Origin: Nitrosospira sp. Nl5
GTDB lineage: Bacteria > Pseudomonadota > Gammaproteobacteria > Burkholderiales > Nitrosomonadaceae
Assembly (NCBI RefSeq): GCF_900102495.1
Contig: NZ_FMVQ01000010.1
Span: forward strand, 1 to 64,000
Length of the DNA stretch: 64,000 nt
Direction of reading: 5' to 3'
The notes under the pieces are model-generated. The model had not been told where the DNA came from. It ran no database searches and saw nothing but the letters and a program-made list of their open reading frames with translations. Below, piece by piece: positions 10,942 through 19,072 of the stretch (its first letter is position 1; the number at the start of each line of letters is the position of its first letter). A program made the translations under genes and the position numbers.

Positions 10942-12447
10942 TCAAAAAGCCTGCAAATCCGCCCCTTCCGGATCCAGGGAATGACGCCAGAACTGATCGT
11001 CACTGTCGAATAGCCGATAAGTGCCGCGCGGCCCCCAGCTGCCGGCGTGGTAGCCATTAATAAAATCGCGCTCCATCGCCCATACCTTGATAATGGGATC
11101 CACCGCGCGCCATGCCCATTCCACTTCATCAATACGCAGAAACAGCGAATGATCGCCTTGCATCACATCCAGCAGCAAGCCTTCGTAAGCGTCGTAGTCG
11201 GCCTCGCTGCTTTTGCGATAAGTGGCATCCAGGCTGATGGAACGGGTATGCAGGTCCAGCCCCGGAACTTTGACCTGAATTTCCATCTTCAGACAGTCAT
11301 TGGGCTGAATGCCCAGCATGATCCAATTCGGGTGCGATGACTCGCGATAGGTATGGCGCAGCAAATCCTGCGGCGGATTTTTGAAGCGGATGCAAATTGC
11401 CGAACTGTTTTCCGCCATACGTTTGCCAGTCCGTAAATAGAAGGGGACGCCGGCCCAGCGCCAGTTATCGATAAACAGCTTTAGCGCAGCATAAGTTTCG
11501 GTGGCGCTGTCAGGGGCTACGCCCGGTTCGTCCAGATATCCCGGAACGGACTTGCCGCCGATGATGCCGCTGGTATATTGCCCGCGAAAAGCGTGGGCAT
11601 GCACGGAGTTCTGCGTGATCGGCCGTATCGCTTTCAGTACCTTTACTTTCTCGTCCCGCAAGTGCTCGGCGGATAATGTTACCGGCGGTTCCATTGCTAC
11701 CAGGGCAAGCAGTTGCAACAAGTGGCTCTGGATCATGTCGCGCAGCGCACCGGCTCCCTCGTAATAATCAGCGCGCCCCTCGATACCCAGGGTTTCAGAA
11801 TGGGTAATCTGCACATGATCGATATAGTGGTTATTCCACAGGGGTTCCAGCAATATATTGGCGAAGCGGAACACCATTACGTTCTGTACCGTGCCTTTAC
11901 CGAGATAATGGTCGATGCGGTAAATCTGGGGTTCGTCCAGATGCCGGTACAAGCTTCCTTGCAAGGTCTGCGCGCTTAACAAGTCGTAGCCGAAAGGTTT
12001 CTCGATTACCACGCGGCACCAGCCTTTTTTCTGCTTGAGGAGGCCTATCACCCCGAGCTTGTCGATGATTGCCGGAAACTCCGATGGACGCACCGCCATG
12101 TAAAACACGACATTGGGGGAAAATTCGGGAGTTTCTTCCAGTACTTTTTGTAATTTTAGATATGCGTCACCGTCGCCAGGAGGATTGGGATGGTAATGCA
12201 ACCGGGCACAAAAGCGCTCGAACGCCTGCTCGTCGAGCCCATCGGGAAATTTGGACCGCAGCATATCCGTTACCTCTGCGATCCACTGCTCGTTGCTCCA
12301 CAGTTCCAGGCTGCAAGCGAGAATTGCCATTGTTTCCGGTAAACGCCTGGCGACTTCAAGCCGGAACAGTGCGGGGATTAGTTTACGCCGCGACAAGTTT
12401 CCCCCTGCTCCGAAGATAACCAGAACGCATGGCTCTATGGTTTTCAT
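10942..12447 (-). CDS. zwf: Glucose-6-phosphate 1-dehydrogenase
   Basis: First enzyme of the oxidative pentose phosphate route: oxidises glucose 6-phosphate and reduces NAD(P)+. The 501-residue product has the N-terminal nucleotide-binding FGAGGNLSRRKLIPAL (commonly GASGDLAxRKL in the family), EKPFGYD and the substrate-binding RIDHYLGKGTVQN. I chose the ATG at 12447, preceded by GAGGG, because the product then starts directly before the coenzyme fold; an in-frame ATG at 12564 would add 39 unconserved residues. The Asn and Ser in the GxxGxL loop may bear on NADP versus NAD preference. It is cotranscribed with glgP. Confidence 0.94.
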   Translation of the reverse strand: MKTIEPCVLVIFGAGGNLSRRKLIPALFRLEVARRLPETMAILACSLELWSNEQWIAEVTDMLRSKFPDGLDEQAFERFCARLHYHPNPPGDGDAYLKLQKVLEETPEFSPNVVFYMAVRPSEFPAIIDKLGVIGLLKQKKGWCRVVIEKPFGYDLLSAQTLQGSLYRHLDEPQIYRIDHYLGKGTVQNVMVFRFANILLEPLWNNHYIDHVQITHSETLGIEGRADYYEGAGALRDMIQSHLLQLLALVAMEPPVTLSAEHLRDEKVKVLKAIRPITQNSVHAHAFRGQYTSGIIGGKSVPGYLDEPGVAPDSATETYAALKLFIDNWRWAGVPFYLRTGKRMAENSSAICIRFKNPPQDLLRHTYRESSHPNWIMLGIQPNDCLKMEIQVKVPGLDLHTRSISLDATYRKSSEADYDAYEGLLLDVMQGDHSLFLRIDEVEWAWRAVDPIIKVWAMERDFINGYHAGSWGPRGTYRLFDSDDQFWRHSLDPEGADLQAF

Positions 12448-12616
12448 TTTATTTCCCTCGCATACGCGTTTCCTCAAGCGCCAAATGAAAAGTGTTTTCT
12501 TGTTTCGAACAAATACCGCGTCAACGTTTTTGTTCGACGCAGTTGACAAACAATACGATATCACTGGAACTTCGCATTTCTATCGAACTCCGCTCATCCG
12601 TAATGACTGGTTTTTG

Positions 12617-14377
12617 TTAATATGTTCTTGCCTTGGGGGGAAACGATTCCACTGTCAACGGTTTTAACCGGACCGGCTTGTAATCCAGCCGACGGCCTTC
12701 GCTGAAATACAAAGTATGCTTGAGCCACTTGTCGTCATCCCGCTTTGGGAAATCGTCGCGCGCATGGGCTCCACGGCTTTCAGTGCGCGCCTCGGCCGAT
12801 ATCATGGTAGCCACTGCTACTTCCACCAGGTTGTCCAGTTCCAGGGCTTCCACCCGGGCGGTATTGAAGACTCTGCTCTTGTCCCTGATCTCGGTGTGCT
12901 TGGCACGTTCCGCTAATTCGTCGACTTTTACCACGCCCTGCTTGAGCATGTCGGCGAAACGGAATACGCCACAATGCATCTGCATGGTTTTGCGGAGCGT
13001 ATCGCCGACTTGCGCGACACTCTCGCCACTCTTCTGACCGTCCAGGCGGGTTAGCCGCGCGAGTGCCTTGTCGATGGAATCCGCCGGTAACGGCTTGTGA
13101 TGCGTGTTCTTTTTTAAATCCTCGATTATCTGGTTGCCGGCAGCCCGCCCGAACACAAGTATGTCGAGCAGCGAATTGGTGCCCAGGCGATTGCCGCCGT
13201 GCACTGAAACGCAGGCGCACTCGCCTACAGCGTAGAAGCCTTGCACCACTTCCTCAGGCCCTGTTTTGTAAGGCGCAACTACCTGCCCATAAAAATTGGT
13301 CGGAATTCCGCCCATCATGTAATGCGCGGTGGGTGCCACCGGAATCGGCTCATGGATCGGGTCTGCATGCGCAAACTTCATGGCGATTTCACGAATGCCC
13401 GGTAACCGCATTTTGATCACATCCGCACCAAGATGGTCCAGTTTCAGCAGCAGATGATCGGCATCCCTGCCGCAGCCTCGTCCCTCCTTGATTTCCGTCG
13501 TCAGGGCACGTGATACAACATCGCGGCTCGCCAGATCCTTGGCGTGGGGAGCGTAGCGTTCCATGAAGCGTTCACCATCCTTGTTGAGCAGATAGCCGCC
13601 TTCGCCGCGCACCGCCTCGCTGATCAGTACCCCGACTCCATACACTCCTGTGGGATGGAATTGCCAGAACTCCATATCCTCCAGAGGAATGCCGCCGCGT
13701 GCCGCCATGCCGAGTCCATCGCCGGTATTGATGAATGCATTGGTGCTGGCGCTGAATATGCGGGCGCCACCGCCGGTGGCGAACAGTGTAGCCCTTGCCT
13801 GCAGCACCATGACTTCGCCGGTTTCCATATCCAGCGCCGTAATGCCGGATACATCGCCGTCTTCGTCGCGAATCAGATCCAGCCCCATCCATTCAATGAA
13901 AAACTGGGTATTGGCACGCACATTACGCTGATATAGTGTGTGCAGCATGGCGTGGCCGGTACGGTCGGCTGCGGCGCATGAGCGTGTCGCCTGTGCGCCG
14001 CCAAAGTTTTGCGATTGGCCCCCGAAAGGGCGCTGGTAAATTTTCCCGTTCTCGAGACGATCGAAAGGCATCCCGAAATGTTCCAACTCGTACACGACTT
14101 CGCTCGCCTGGCGGCACATGAATTCAATGGCATCCTGGTCGCCGAGATAATCGGAGCCTTTCACTGTATCGTACATGTGCCAGTGCCAGTTATCCTCGGT
14201 GACATTGCCCAGCGCCGCGGCAATCCCGCCCTGTGCGGCGACTGTATGGGAACGGGTGGGAAACACCTTGGACAACACCGCCACTTTAAGCCCCGCCTCC
14301 GACAATTGCAGTGCGGCACGCATCCCCGCGCCGCCGGCGCCGACAATCACGGCATCGAATTTTCTTCTGGCTATCAC
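12617..14377 (-). CDS. sdhA: Succinate dehydrogenase flavoprotein subunit
   Basis: Catalytic subunit of complex II with covalent FAD; oxidises succinate to fumarate. It has the Rossmann motif [10 protein letters not shown] at the N-terminus, the FAD-attachment [26 protein letters not shown], and the active-site region [18 protein letters not shown] give the GTG start whose bases overlap the sdhD stop (GTGA overlap, 586 residues). An in-frame ATG six codons earlier (14395) is an equally plausible start giving 592 residues. Longer openings up to 14686 run through sdhD and are rejected. sdhB does not follow; zwf does, after a 169-base gap. Confidence 0.94.
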   Translation of the reverse strand: MIARRKFDAVIVGAGGAGMRAALQLSEAGLKVAVLSKVFPTRSHTVAAQGGIAAALGNVTEDNWHWHMYDTVKGSDYLGDQDAIEFMCRQASEVVYELEHFGMPFDRLENGKIYQRPFGGQSQNFGGAQATRSCAAADRTGHAMLHTLYQRNVRANTQFFIEWMGLDLIRDEDGDVSGITALDMETGEVMVLQARATLFATGGGARIFSASTNAFINTGDGLGMAARGGIPLEDMEFWQFHPTGVYGVGVLISEAVRGEGGYLLNKDGERFMERYAPHAKDLASRDVVSRALTTEIKEGRGCGRDADHLLLKLDHLGADVIKMRLPGIREIAMKFAHADPIHEPIPVAPTAHYMMGGIPTNFYGQVVAPYKTGPEEVVQGFYAVGECACVSVHGGNRLGTNSLLDILVFGRAAGNQIIEDLKKNTHHKPLPADSIDKALARLTRLDGQKSGESVAQVGDTLRKTMQMHCGVFRFADMLKQGVVKVDELAERAKHTEIRDKSRVFNTARVEALELDNLVEVAVATMISAEARTESRGAHARDDFPKRDDDKWLKHTLYFSEGRRLDYKPVRLKPLTVESFPPKARTY

Positions 14378-14730
14378 ACCAGCTCCACCGCCCATAGAAT
14401 TTCCACAGCCCAAATGGTATAAAACAGCAGGGACAGTATGACCAATATCTGTAATGCCAGACGAATGCCGGTAGCGTGAACGTAATCCATCAGGATATTG
14501 CGCATCCCGATCCAGGCGTGCCAGAACAGACTGACAAGAAACAGGAAGGAGGCAATGCGCATCCACCGCTCGCTGAATATTGCTTTCCATGAAGCATAGT
14601 CGTGAGGCGGAGAAATCAGCAGCATTGCCACCAATAAAAGAACGAAGACCGCCATCACCACCGCTGTGACGCGTTGCGCCAGCCAATCCCGCAGGCCATA
14701 ATGCGCGCCGGTGACGATACGCCTCACCAT
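14374..14730 (-). CDS. sdhD: Succinate dehydrogenase membrane anchor
   Basis: Small hydrophobic anchor of complex II, 118 residues with three predicted membrane segments (roughly residues 18-38, 55-78 and 88-112). [14 protein letters not shown] at the N-terminus and the segment around [16 protein letters not shown] match the SdhD family; that His/Asp-rich region contributes to haem and quinone binding. The ATG at 14730 overlaps the sdhC stop by 7 bases and the gene's own stop overlaps the sdhA start, giving translational coupling of sdhC-D-A. Confidence 0.9.
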   Translation of the reverse strand: MVRRIVTGAHYGLRDWLAQRVTAVVMAVFVLLLVAMLLISPPHDYASWKAIFSERWMRIASFLFLVSLFWHAWIGMRNILMDYVHATGIRLALQILVILSLLFYTIWAVEILWAVELV

Positions 14731-15101
14731 ATCACTACCGAGATCAGCAGCGTGAGAATAATCCCCGCGGCCAACACTATCTTGCTGCTTAAACGCGCCT
14801 GTTCCAGCGTGCCGCCATAATGCATGTCCAGTGCGAGAAAACGGATGCCGGCAAAGAAGTGGTGCAGGAAGAACCACAACGAAAGCATTAAGACAGCCTT
14901 GAATAGCGGGCTGGTCAGCAGAGATTCAACTCGGGCGTAGTCTTGTGGAGAATTCAGTAACATGTCAAAGCTGCAAAGGAGGAGAGGGATGCCCGGAAAG
15001 AATAACAGTGCGCCACTTACGCGGTGCAGCAGCGAAACCACAGCCGGTAGCGGTTGCCTGATTTCTGTCAAATCAAGATATTTTGGACGCTTTTTTTCCA
15101 A
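14724..15101 (-). CDS. sdhC: Succinate dehydrogenase cytochrome b556 subunit
   Basis: Larger anchor of complex II that binds haem b and quinone. The 125-residue protein has the family start region [30 protein letters not shown] (given here as two adjoining blocks), three membrane segments, and the haem-ligand region [17 protein letters not shown]. Translation appears to begin at a TTG (15101) preceded about 9 bases upstream by GGAGAG; no ATG lies nearby in frame. It is the first gene of the long minus-strand cluster, so its promoter should lie in the 391-base gap shared with mdh. Confidence 0.92.
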   Translation of the reverse strand: MEKKRPKYLDLTEIRQPLPAVVSLLHRVSGALLFFPGIPLLLCSFDMLLNSPQDYARVESLLTSPLFKAVLMLSLWFFLHHFFAGIRFLALDMHYGGTLEQARLSSKIVLAAGIILTLLISVVIW

Positions 15102-15492
15102 TTTTTCTGCTCTCCGGAACGAGTGTTTCTACATTCACGGATCAGTGTAGACCGTTATACTGAGCGGCACAACCGGCGTGCGCTCACAAATAAACCCTAC
15201 AATAAATCCGGTTTAAACCCGGGCTCATCCGAGGCGAACTTTGAATGCTGCCTAAATTGACAGCAAAGATGAATGTTTTTATAGTCCAGAGCGGTGTATA
15301 TGCCTGACGGGGATTTCTGAATAAATCCTCTTGCCAGCACGCCTCACACGAGTGGAAACGCGAATGCGAAGTGGATCACTCTCGTGGGATTGTTATACCG
15401 GTTTCGCTCATCCGTCGAGAGATCCCTCGCGCGCTTGGGAAAATCAACTCAGAAAATTTCTTGTATTGGCAATTTCCTACAGGAGCGCAAGA
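15102..15492. other. Divergent intergenic region between sdhC and mdh
   Basis: A 391-base stretch between two divergently transcribed genes, so it should hold promoters for both the sdh-suc cluster and mdh. I see no confident -35/-10 pair. A GC-flanked near-palindrome, ccggtttaaacccggg, lies at 15208-15223 and is a possible operator. An in-frame extension of mdh runs back to 15331, but it has no family similarity. Confidence 0.5.
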
Positions 15493-16476
15493 ATGAACCC
15501 TCCCATTCGCATCGCAGTCACGGGCGCCGCCGGCCAAATCGGTTACAGCCTGCTGTTTCGTATCGCCGCCGGCGACATGCTTGGCAAGCATCAGCCGGTT
15601 ATCCTGCAATTGCTCGATATACCCCAGTTACTACCCTCGCTTAAAGGCGTGGTAATGGAATTGGAGGATTGCGCATTTCCACTACTGGCCGGCGTCGTCG
15701 TTACTGATGACTCCAAGGTCGCTTTCCGTGACGCTGGCATCGCGATAATGGTGGGCGCGCGTCCGCGTTCCAAAGGGATGGAGCGTAAGGATTTGCTGGA
15801 AGCGAATGGCGCCATATTTACCATCCAGGGCAGGGCGCTGGATGAGGTTGCCCGCCGCGATGTAAAAGTTTTGATTGTGGGCAATCCCGCAAATACGAAC
15901 GCTTACATCGCAATGAGAAATGCGCCGGGTCTGAAACCGGAAAATTTCTCGGCAATGATGCGGCTGGATCACAATCGCGCTGTGTGGCAGGTCGCCACCA
16001 GGGTTGGAAAACCGGTTCTCGGCGTCAGAAAAATTATCGTTTGGGGCAATCATTCCGCCACGCAGTATCCGGACCTGAATCATGCCGAGATCGACGGCAA
16101 CAAAGCTACTTATCTCATTAATGATCCTGCATGGGTGGAAAACTATTTCATCCCCACCGTCCAAAAACGCGGTACCGTGGTTATTGAAGCCCGAGGGCTG
16201 TCGAGTGCTGCCAGCGCCGCAAATGCGGCCATCGATCATATCCATGACTGGGTTTTTGGCACGCGGGAAAATGACTGGGTATCCATGGGCATCCCCTCGG
16301 ATGGCAGCTACGGTATTCCCGAGGGCGTTATCTATGGCTACCCCGTCACCTGCCGGGGAGGCGGGTACAAAATCGTCCCTGATCTGGAAATAAGCGAATT
16401 CAGCAAAGTAAAAATGCAAGCGACTTATCAGGAGTTGCTGGAAGAGCGGGATTCCGTGAAGCATTTGCTCGGATGA
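15493..16476 (+). CDS. mdh: Malate dehydrogenase
   Basis: NAD-dependent interconversion of malate and oxaloacetate. The 327-residue protein belongs to the group with the cytosolic-type sequence common in betaproteobacteria. Features are [20 protein letters not shown] at the N-terminus, LLDIP at the end of strand two, GNPANTN, RLDHNRA and the catalytic-His block [12 protein letters not shown]. The ATG at 15493 has AGGAG 8 bases upstream; the in-frame extension to 15331 lacks such a signal. prpB follows after 35 bases, so mdh-prpB-prpC may be one transcript. Confidence 0.95.
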   Translation: MNPPIRIAVTGAAGQIGYSLLFRIAAGDMLGKHQPVILQLLDIPQLLPSLKGVVMELEDCAFPLLAGVVVTDDSKVAFRDAGIAIMVGARPRSKGMERKDLLEANGAIFTIQGRALDEVARRDVKVLIVGNPANTNAYIAMRNAPGLKPENFSAMMRLDHNRAVWQVATRVGKPVLGVRKIIVWGNHSATQYPDLNHAEIDGNKATYLINDPAWVENYFIPTVQKRGTVVIEARGLSSAASAANAAIDHIHDWVFGTRENDWVSMGIPSDGSYGIPEGVIYGYPVTCRGGGYKIVPDLEISEFSKVKMQATYQELLEERDSVKHLLG

Positions 16477-16511
16477 AACTATTCTCCACAGTGTAATATT
16501 GTTCCTCGCAT

Positions 16512-17411
16512 ATGATTTCGTCCTCCGCTGGTTATCGTTTTCGCGCCGCTCTTGGCGCCGAAAAGCCATTGCAGGTGGCGGGCTGTATCAATGCCTATTC
16601 CGCCCGCATGGCGGATCGCATCGGCTTCAGGGCGATTTACCTTTCGGGCGCCGGAGTCGCGGCGTCATCCCTGGGTCTTCCCGACCTCGCTATGTCGACG
16701 CTGGACGACGTGCTGACCGACGTACGCCGCATCACCGATATCACTGACACACCGTTACTGGTCGACGCGGATACCGGGTTCGGAAATGCTTTAGGTATCG
16801 CCCGCACGGTGAAATCGCTGATCAAATTTGGTGCGGGAGCGATGCACATTGAAGACCAGGTGCAGGTCAAGCGCTGCGGCCACCGCCCCGGTAAGGCTAT
16901 CGTCAGCCACGCGGAAATGACGGACCGCATCAAAGCTGCCGCGGACGCCAGGACCGACCCCGATTTTGTCGTAATGGCACGCACCGATGCGTTGGCGGTG
17001 GAAGGACTGCAAGCTGCGATAGACCGCGCGAGTCTCTATGTGGAGGCTGGCGCAGACATGATTTTTCCCGAAGCCCTGACTGAGCTGGACATGTACCGGC
17101 AGTTTGCCGCAGCGGTGAAAGTGCCCATTCTGGCCAACATGACTGAATTCGGTGTCACTCCCCTGTACACAATAGAGGAGTTGGCCCGCGTGGATGTTTC
17201 CCTGGTGCTTTATCCCCTGTCCGCATTTCGGGCCATGAATGCCGCTGCCCTACAAGTATATCGGGCAATACGCAACGAGGGCTCGCAGAAAAACGTGGTA
17301 GATATCATGCAGACCCGCGCCGAGCTATATGATTTTCTTGATTACCACGCATACGAAAAGAAGCTGGACGCCCTGTTTCCCGGCCTCTCTAAAAAGCCTC
17401 AAGATGAGTGA
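16512..17411 (+). CDS. prpB: 2-methylisocitrate lyase
   Basis: Cleaves 2-methylisocitrate to pyruvate and succinate in the methylcitrate cycle for propionate. The 299 residues are typical. It has the metal-binding VDADTGFGN (Asp85, Asp87) and the catalytic loop KRCGHR (Cys122), the variant found in methylisocitrate lyases rather than isocitrate lyases. Its stop overlaps prpC by 8 bases, so the two are translationally coupled. No propionate-specific regulator or propionyl-CoA synthetase is visible nearby. Confidence 0.94.
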   Translation: MISSSAGYRFRAALGAEKPLQVAGCINAYSARMADRIGFRAIYLSGAGVAASSLGLPDLAMSTLDDVLTDVRRITDITDTPLLVDADTGFGNALGIARTVKSLIKFGAGAMHIEDQVQVKRCGHRPGKAIVSHAEMTDRIKAAADARTDPDFVVMARTDALAVEGLQAAIDRASLYVEAGADMIFPEALTELDMYRQFAAAVKVPILANMTEFGVTPLYTIEELARVDVSLVLYPLSAFRAMNAAALQVYRAIRNEGSQKNVVDIMQTRAELYDFLDYHAYEKKLDALFPGLSKKPQDE

Positions 17412-18573
17412 AGCTATCCCAAATCCCGGCTCGAAAGCCAAGAAATCGGTCATGCTATCGGGCGTGGTGGCAGGCAATACCGCCATTTGCAGCGTCGGCA
17501 GGACAGGTAATGATCTACATTATCGCGGCTACGACATTCTGGATGTAGCCGATTCCTGTGAATTTGAGGAAATTGCCTATCTGCTGATTCACGAAAAGCT
17601 GCCTACGCTGGCGGAACTGGCTGCGTATAAGGAAAAACTGAGGAGCCTGCGCGACTTTCCCGCCGGCATTAAAACGATATTGGAAACGATTCCCGCAACT
17701 GCTCATCCGATGGATGTTATGCGTACCGGCGTCTCCGCATTAGGTACGGTGCTGCCGGAAGCAGAGAACCGTACTATTGCAGGCGGACGCGATCTGGCAG
17801 ACAGGGTATTGGCCTCTCTGGGGCCCATGTTGCTCTACTGGTATCACTATTCTCGTGATAACCGCCGAATTGACGTGGGAACCGATGATGATTCAATCGG
17901 TGGAAATTTCTTGCACCTGTTGCATGGTAAACCGCCGCCGCGGAACTGGTTGAAGGCAATGCACACGTCGCTGGTGCTATATGCCGAACATGAGTTCAAC
18001 GCTTCTACTTTTGCCGCACGCGTGATCGCCGGCACCGGCTCGGATTTTTATTCCGCCTTCACCGGCGCAATAGGTGCATTGCGTGGAGCGAAGCATGGTG
18101 GCGCCAACGAGGCCGCATTCGATATTCAGAAGCGCTACGATAATCCGGATGAAGCCGAAGCCGATATCCGCCGCCGCGTCGCGAACAGGGAAATCATTAT
18201 CGGATTTGGCCATCCGGTTTACACCGTCGCCGACCCGCGCAATCGCATCATCCGGGAAGTCGCAAGACAACTCTCTGTTAATGCCAGCGATATGAAGATG
18301 TTCGATATTGCCGCAAGGCTGGAAACGGTGATGTGGGACATCAAAAAAATGTTTCCCAACCTCGACTGGTTCTCCGCCGTAAGCTATCACATGATGGGCG
18401 TGCCTAGAGTCATGTTCACGCCACTGTTCGCAGTCGCGCGCACTAGCGGGTGGGCAGCGCACATTATCGAGCAGCGCCTGGACAACAAGATTATTCGGCC
18501 GTCGGCGAATTACGTCGGGCCGGATGATCGGGAATTTGTTCCGATTTCTGCACGCGACAGTCAGGCGGGGTGA
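17404..18573 (+). CDS. prpC: 2-methylcitrate synthase (type II citrate synthase)
   Basis: Condenses propionyl-CoA with oxaloacetate. The 389-residue protein lacks the N-terminal domain of the type I enzyme at 5967-7265 and shows [41 protein letters not shown] and [13 protein letters not shown], the PrpC-type pattern. The start chosen is the ATG at 17404, eight bases inside the prpB end; an upstream in-frame ATG would bury 25 residues in prpB. Type II enzymes often retain some citrate synthase activity. Confidence 0.93.
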   Translation: MSEAIPNPGSKAKKSVMLSGVVAGNTAICSVGRTGNDLHYRGYDILDVADSCEFEEIAYLLIHEKLPTLAELAAYKEKLRSLRDFPAGIKTILETIPATAHPMDVMRTGVSALGTVLPEAENRTIAGGRDLADRVLASLGPMLLYWYHYSRDNRRIDVGTDDDSIGGNFLHLLHGKPPPRNWLKAMHTSLVLYAEHEFNASTFAARVIAGTGSDFYSAFTGAIGALRGAKHGGANEAAFDIQKRYDNPDEAEADIRRRVANREIIIGFGHPVYTVADPRNRIIREVARQLSVNASDMKMFDIAARLETVMWDIKKMFPNLDWFSAVSYHMMGVPRVMFTPLFAVARTSGWAAHIIEQRLDNKIIRPSANYVGPDDREFVPISARDSQAG

Positions 18574-18653
18574 CAAGAAAAAATAAAAGTAAGGTCAGGC
18601 GATGACTCGATGATCGAAGGTAACAATCGGAACCTATCCATTTCTCCAGGTAT

Positions 18654-18881
18654 TTACGACTTCTTACGCCATTTGTTGCCATCTTTTTCGTATTCGTGTT
18701 TCACCGCCGCCCAAGCTACCTTGTGCGCTGTTTCTTCGCGTGAAGCATGGCCCCTGCGTTCGGCGGGATCCCTATATTCATCCCAGGCATTATTGAAAGC
18801 CGCCCGGTATATCTCCTGGGCGTGTTTCGGCAGCACATCCCTGACATTGTCCGGAAGGTCTTCTAGCGTGTCGTATGGCAT
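18654..18881 (-). CDS. ChaB family protein
   Basis: A 75-residue protein with the ChaB pattern: MPY near the start, LPDNVRDVLPKHAQEIYRAAFNNAW (shown in pieces: LP-x-N-V, LPKHAQEIY, AFNNAW), and a basic C-terminus (KWRKKS). The ATG at 18881 has a clear AGGAGAG ribosome site. ChaB was named as a regulator of the Na+(Ca2+)/H+ antiporter ChaA, but its real role is uncertain and no antiporter is adjacent. It converges on prpC. Confidence 0.85.
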   Translation of the reverse strand: MPYDTLEDLPDNVRDVLPKHAQEIYRAAFNNAWDEYRDPAERRGHASREETAHKVAWAAVKHEYEKDGNKWRKKS

Positions 18882-19072
18882 GGCATCTCTCCTAAGCGGT
18901 GGTTGGCGGGCGATTTTTGGGGTGCAGGCAAGTTGCAGCTCGATGGCGGTTATTCTTCAACACTGAATTTCCGATCTCCTCAAAAATGTTGATAACATAT
19001 GTTTCCTGGTTTCTGCTTCGGCGATTATTACGAAAAACGATAAACGTGTCCCTCCTTATTCGCGTGCGCTCT

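Noticed and set aside
15682-16569. A 295-codon minus-strand frame antisense to mdh
   Set aside because: A by-product of codon use in mdh, with no recognisable domains.
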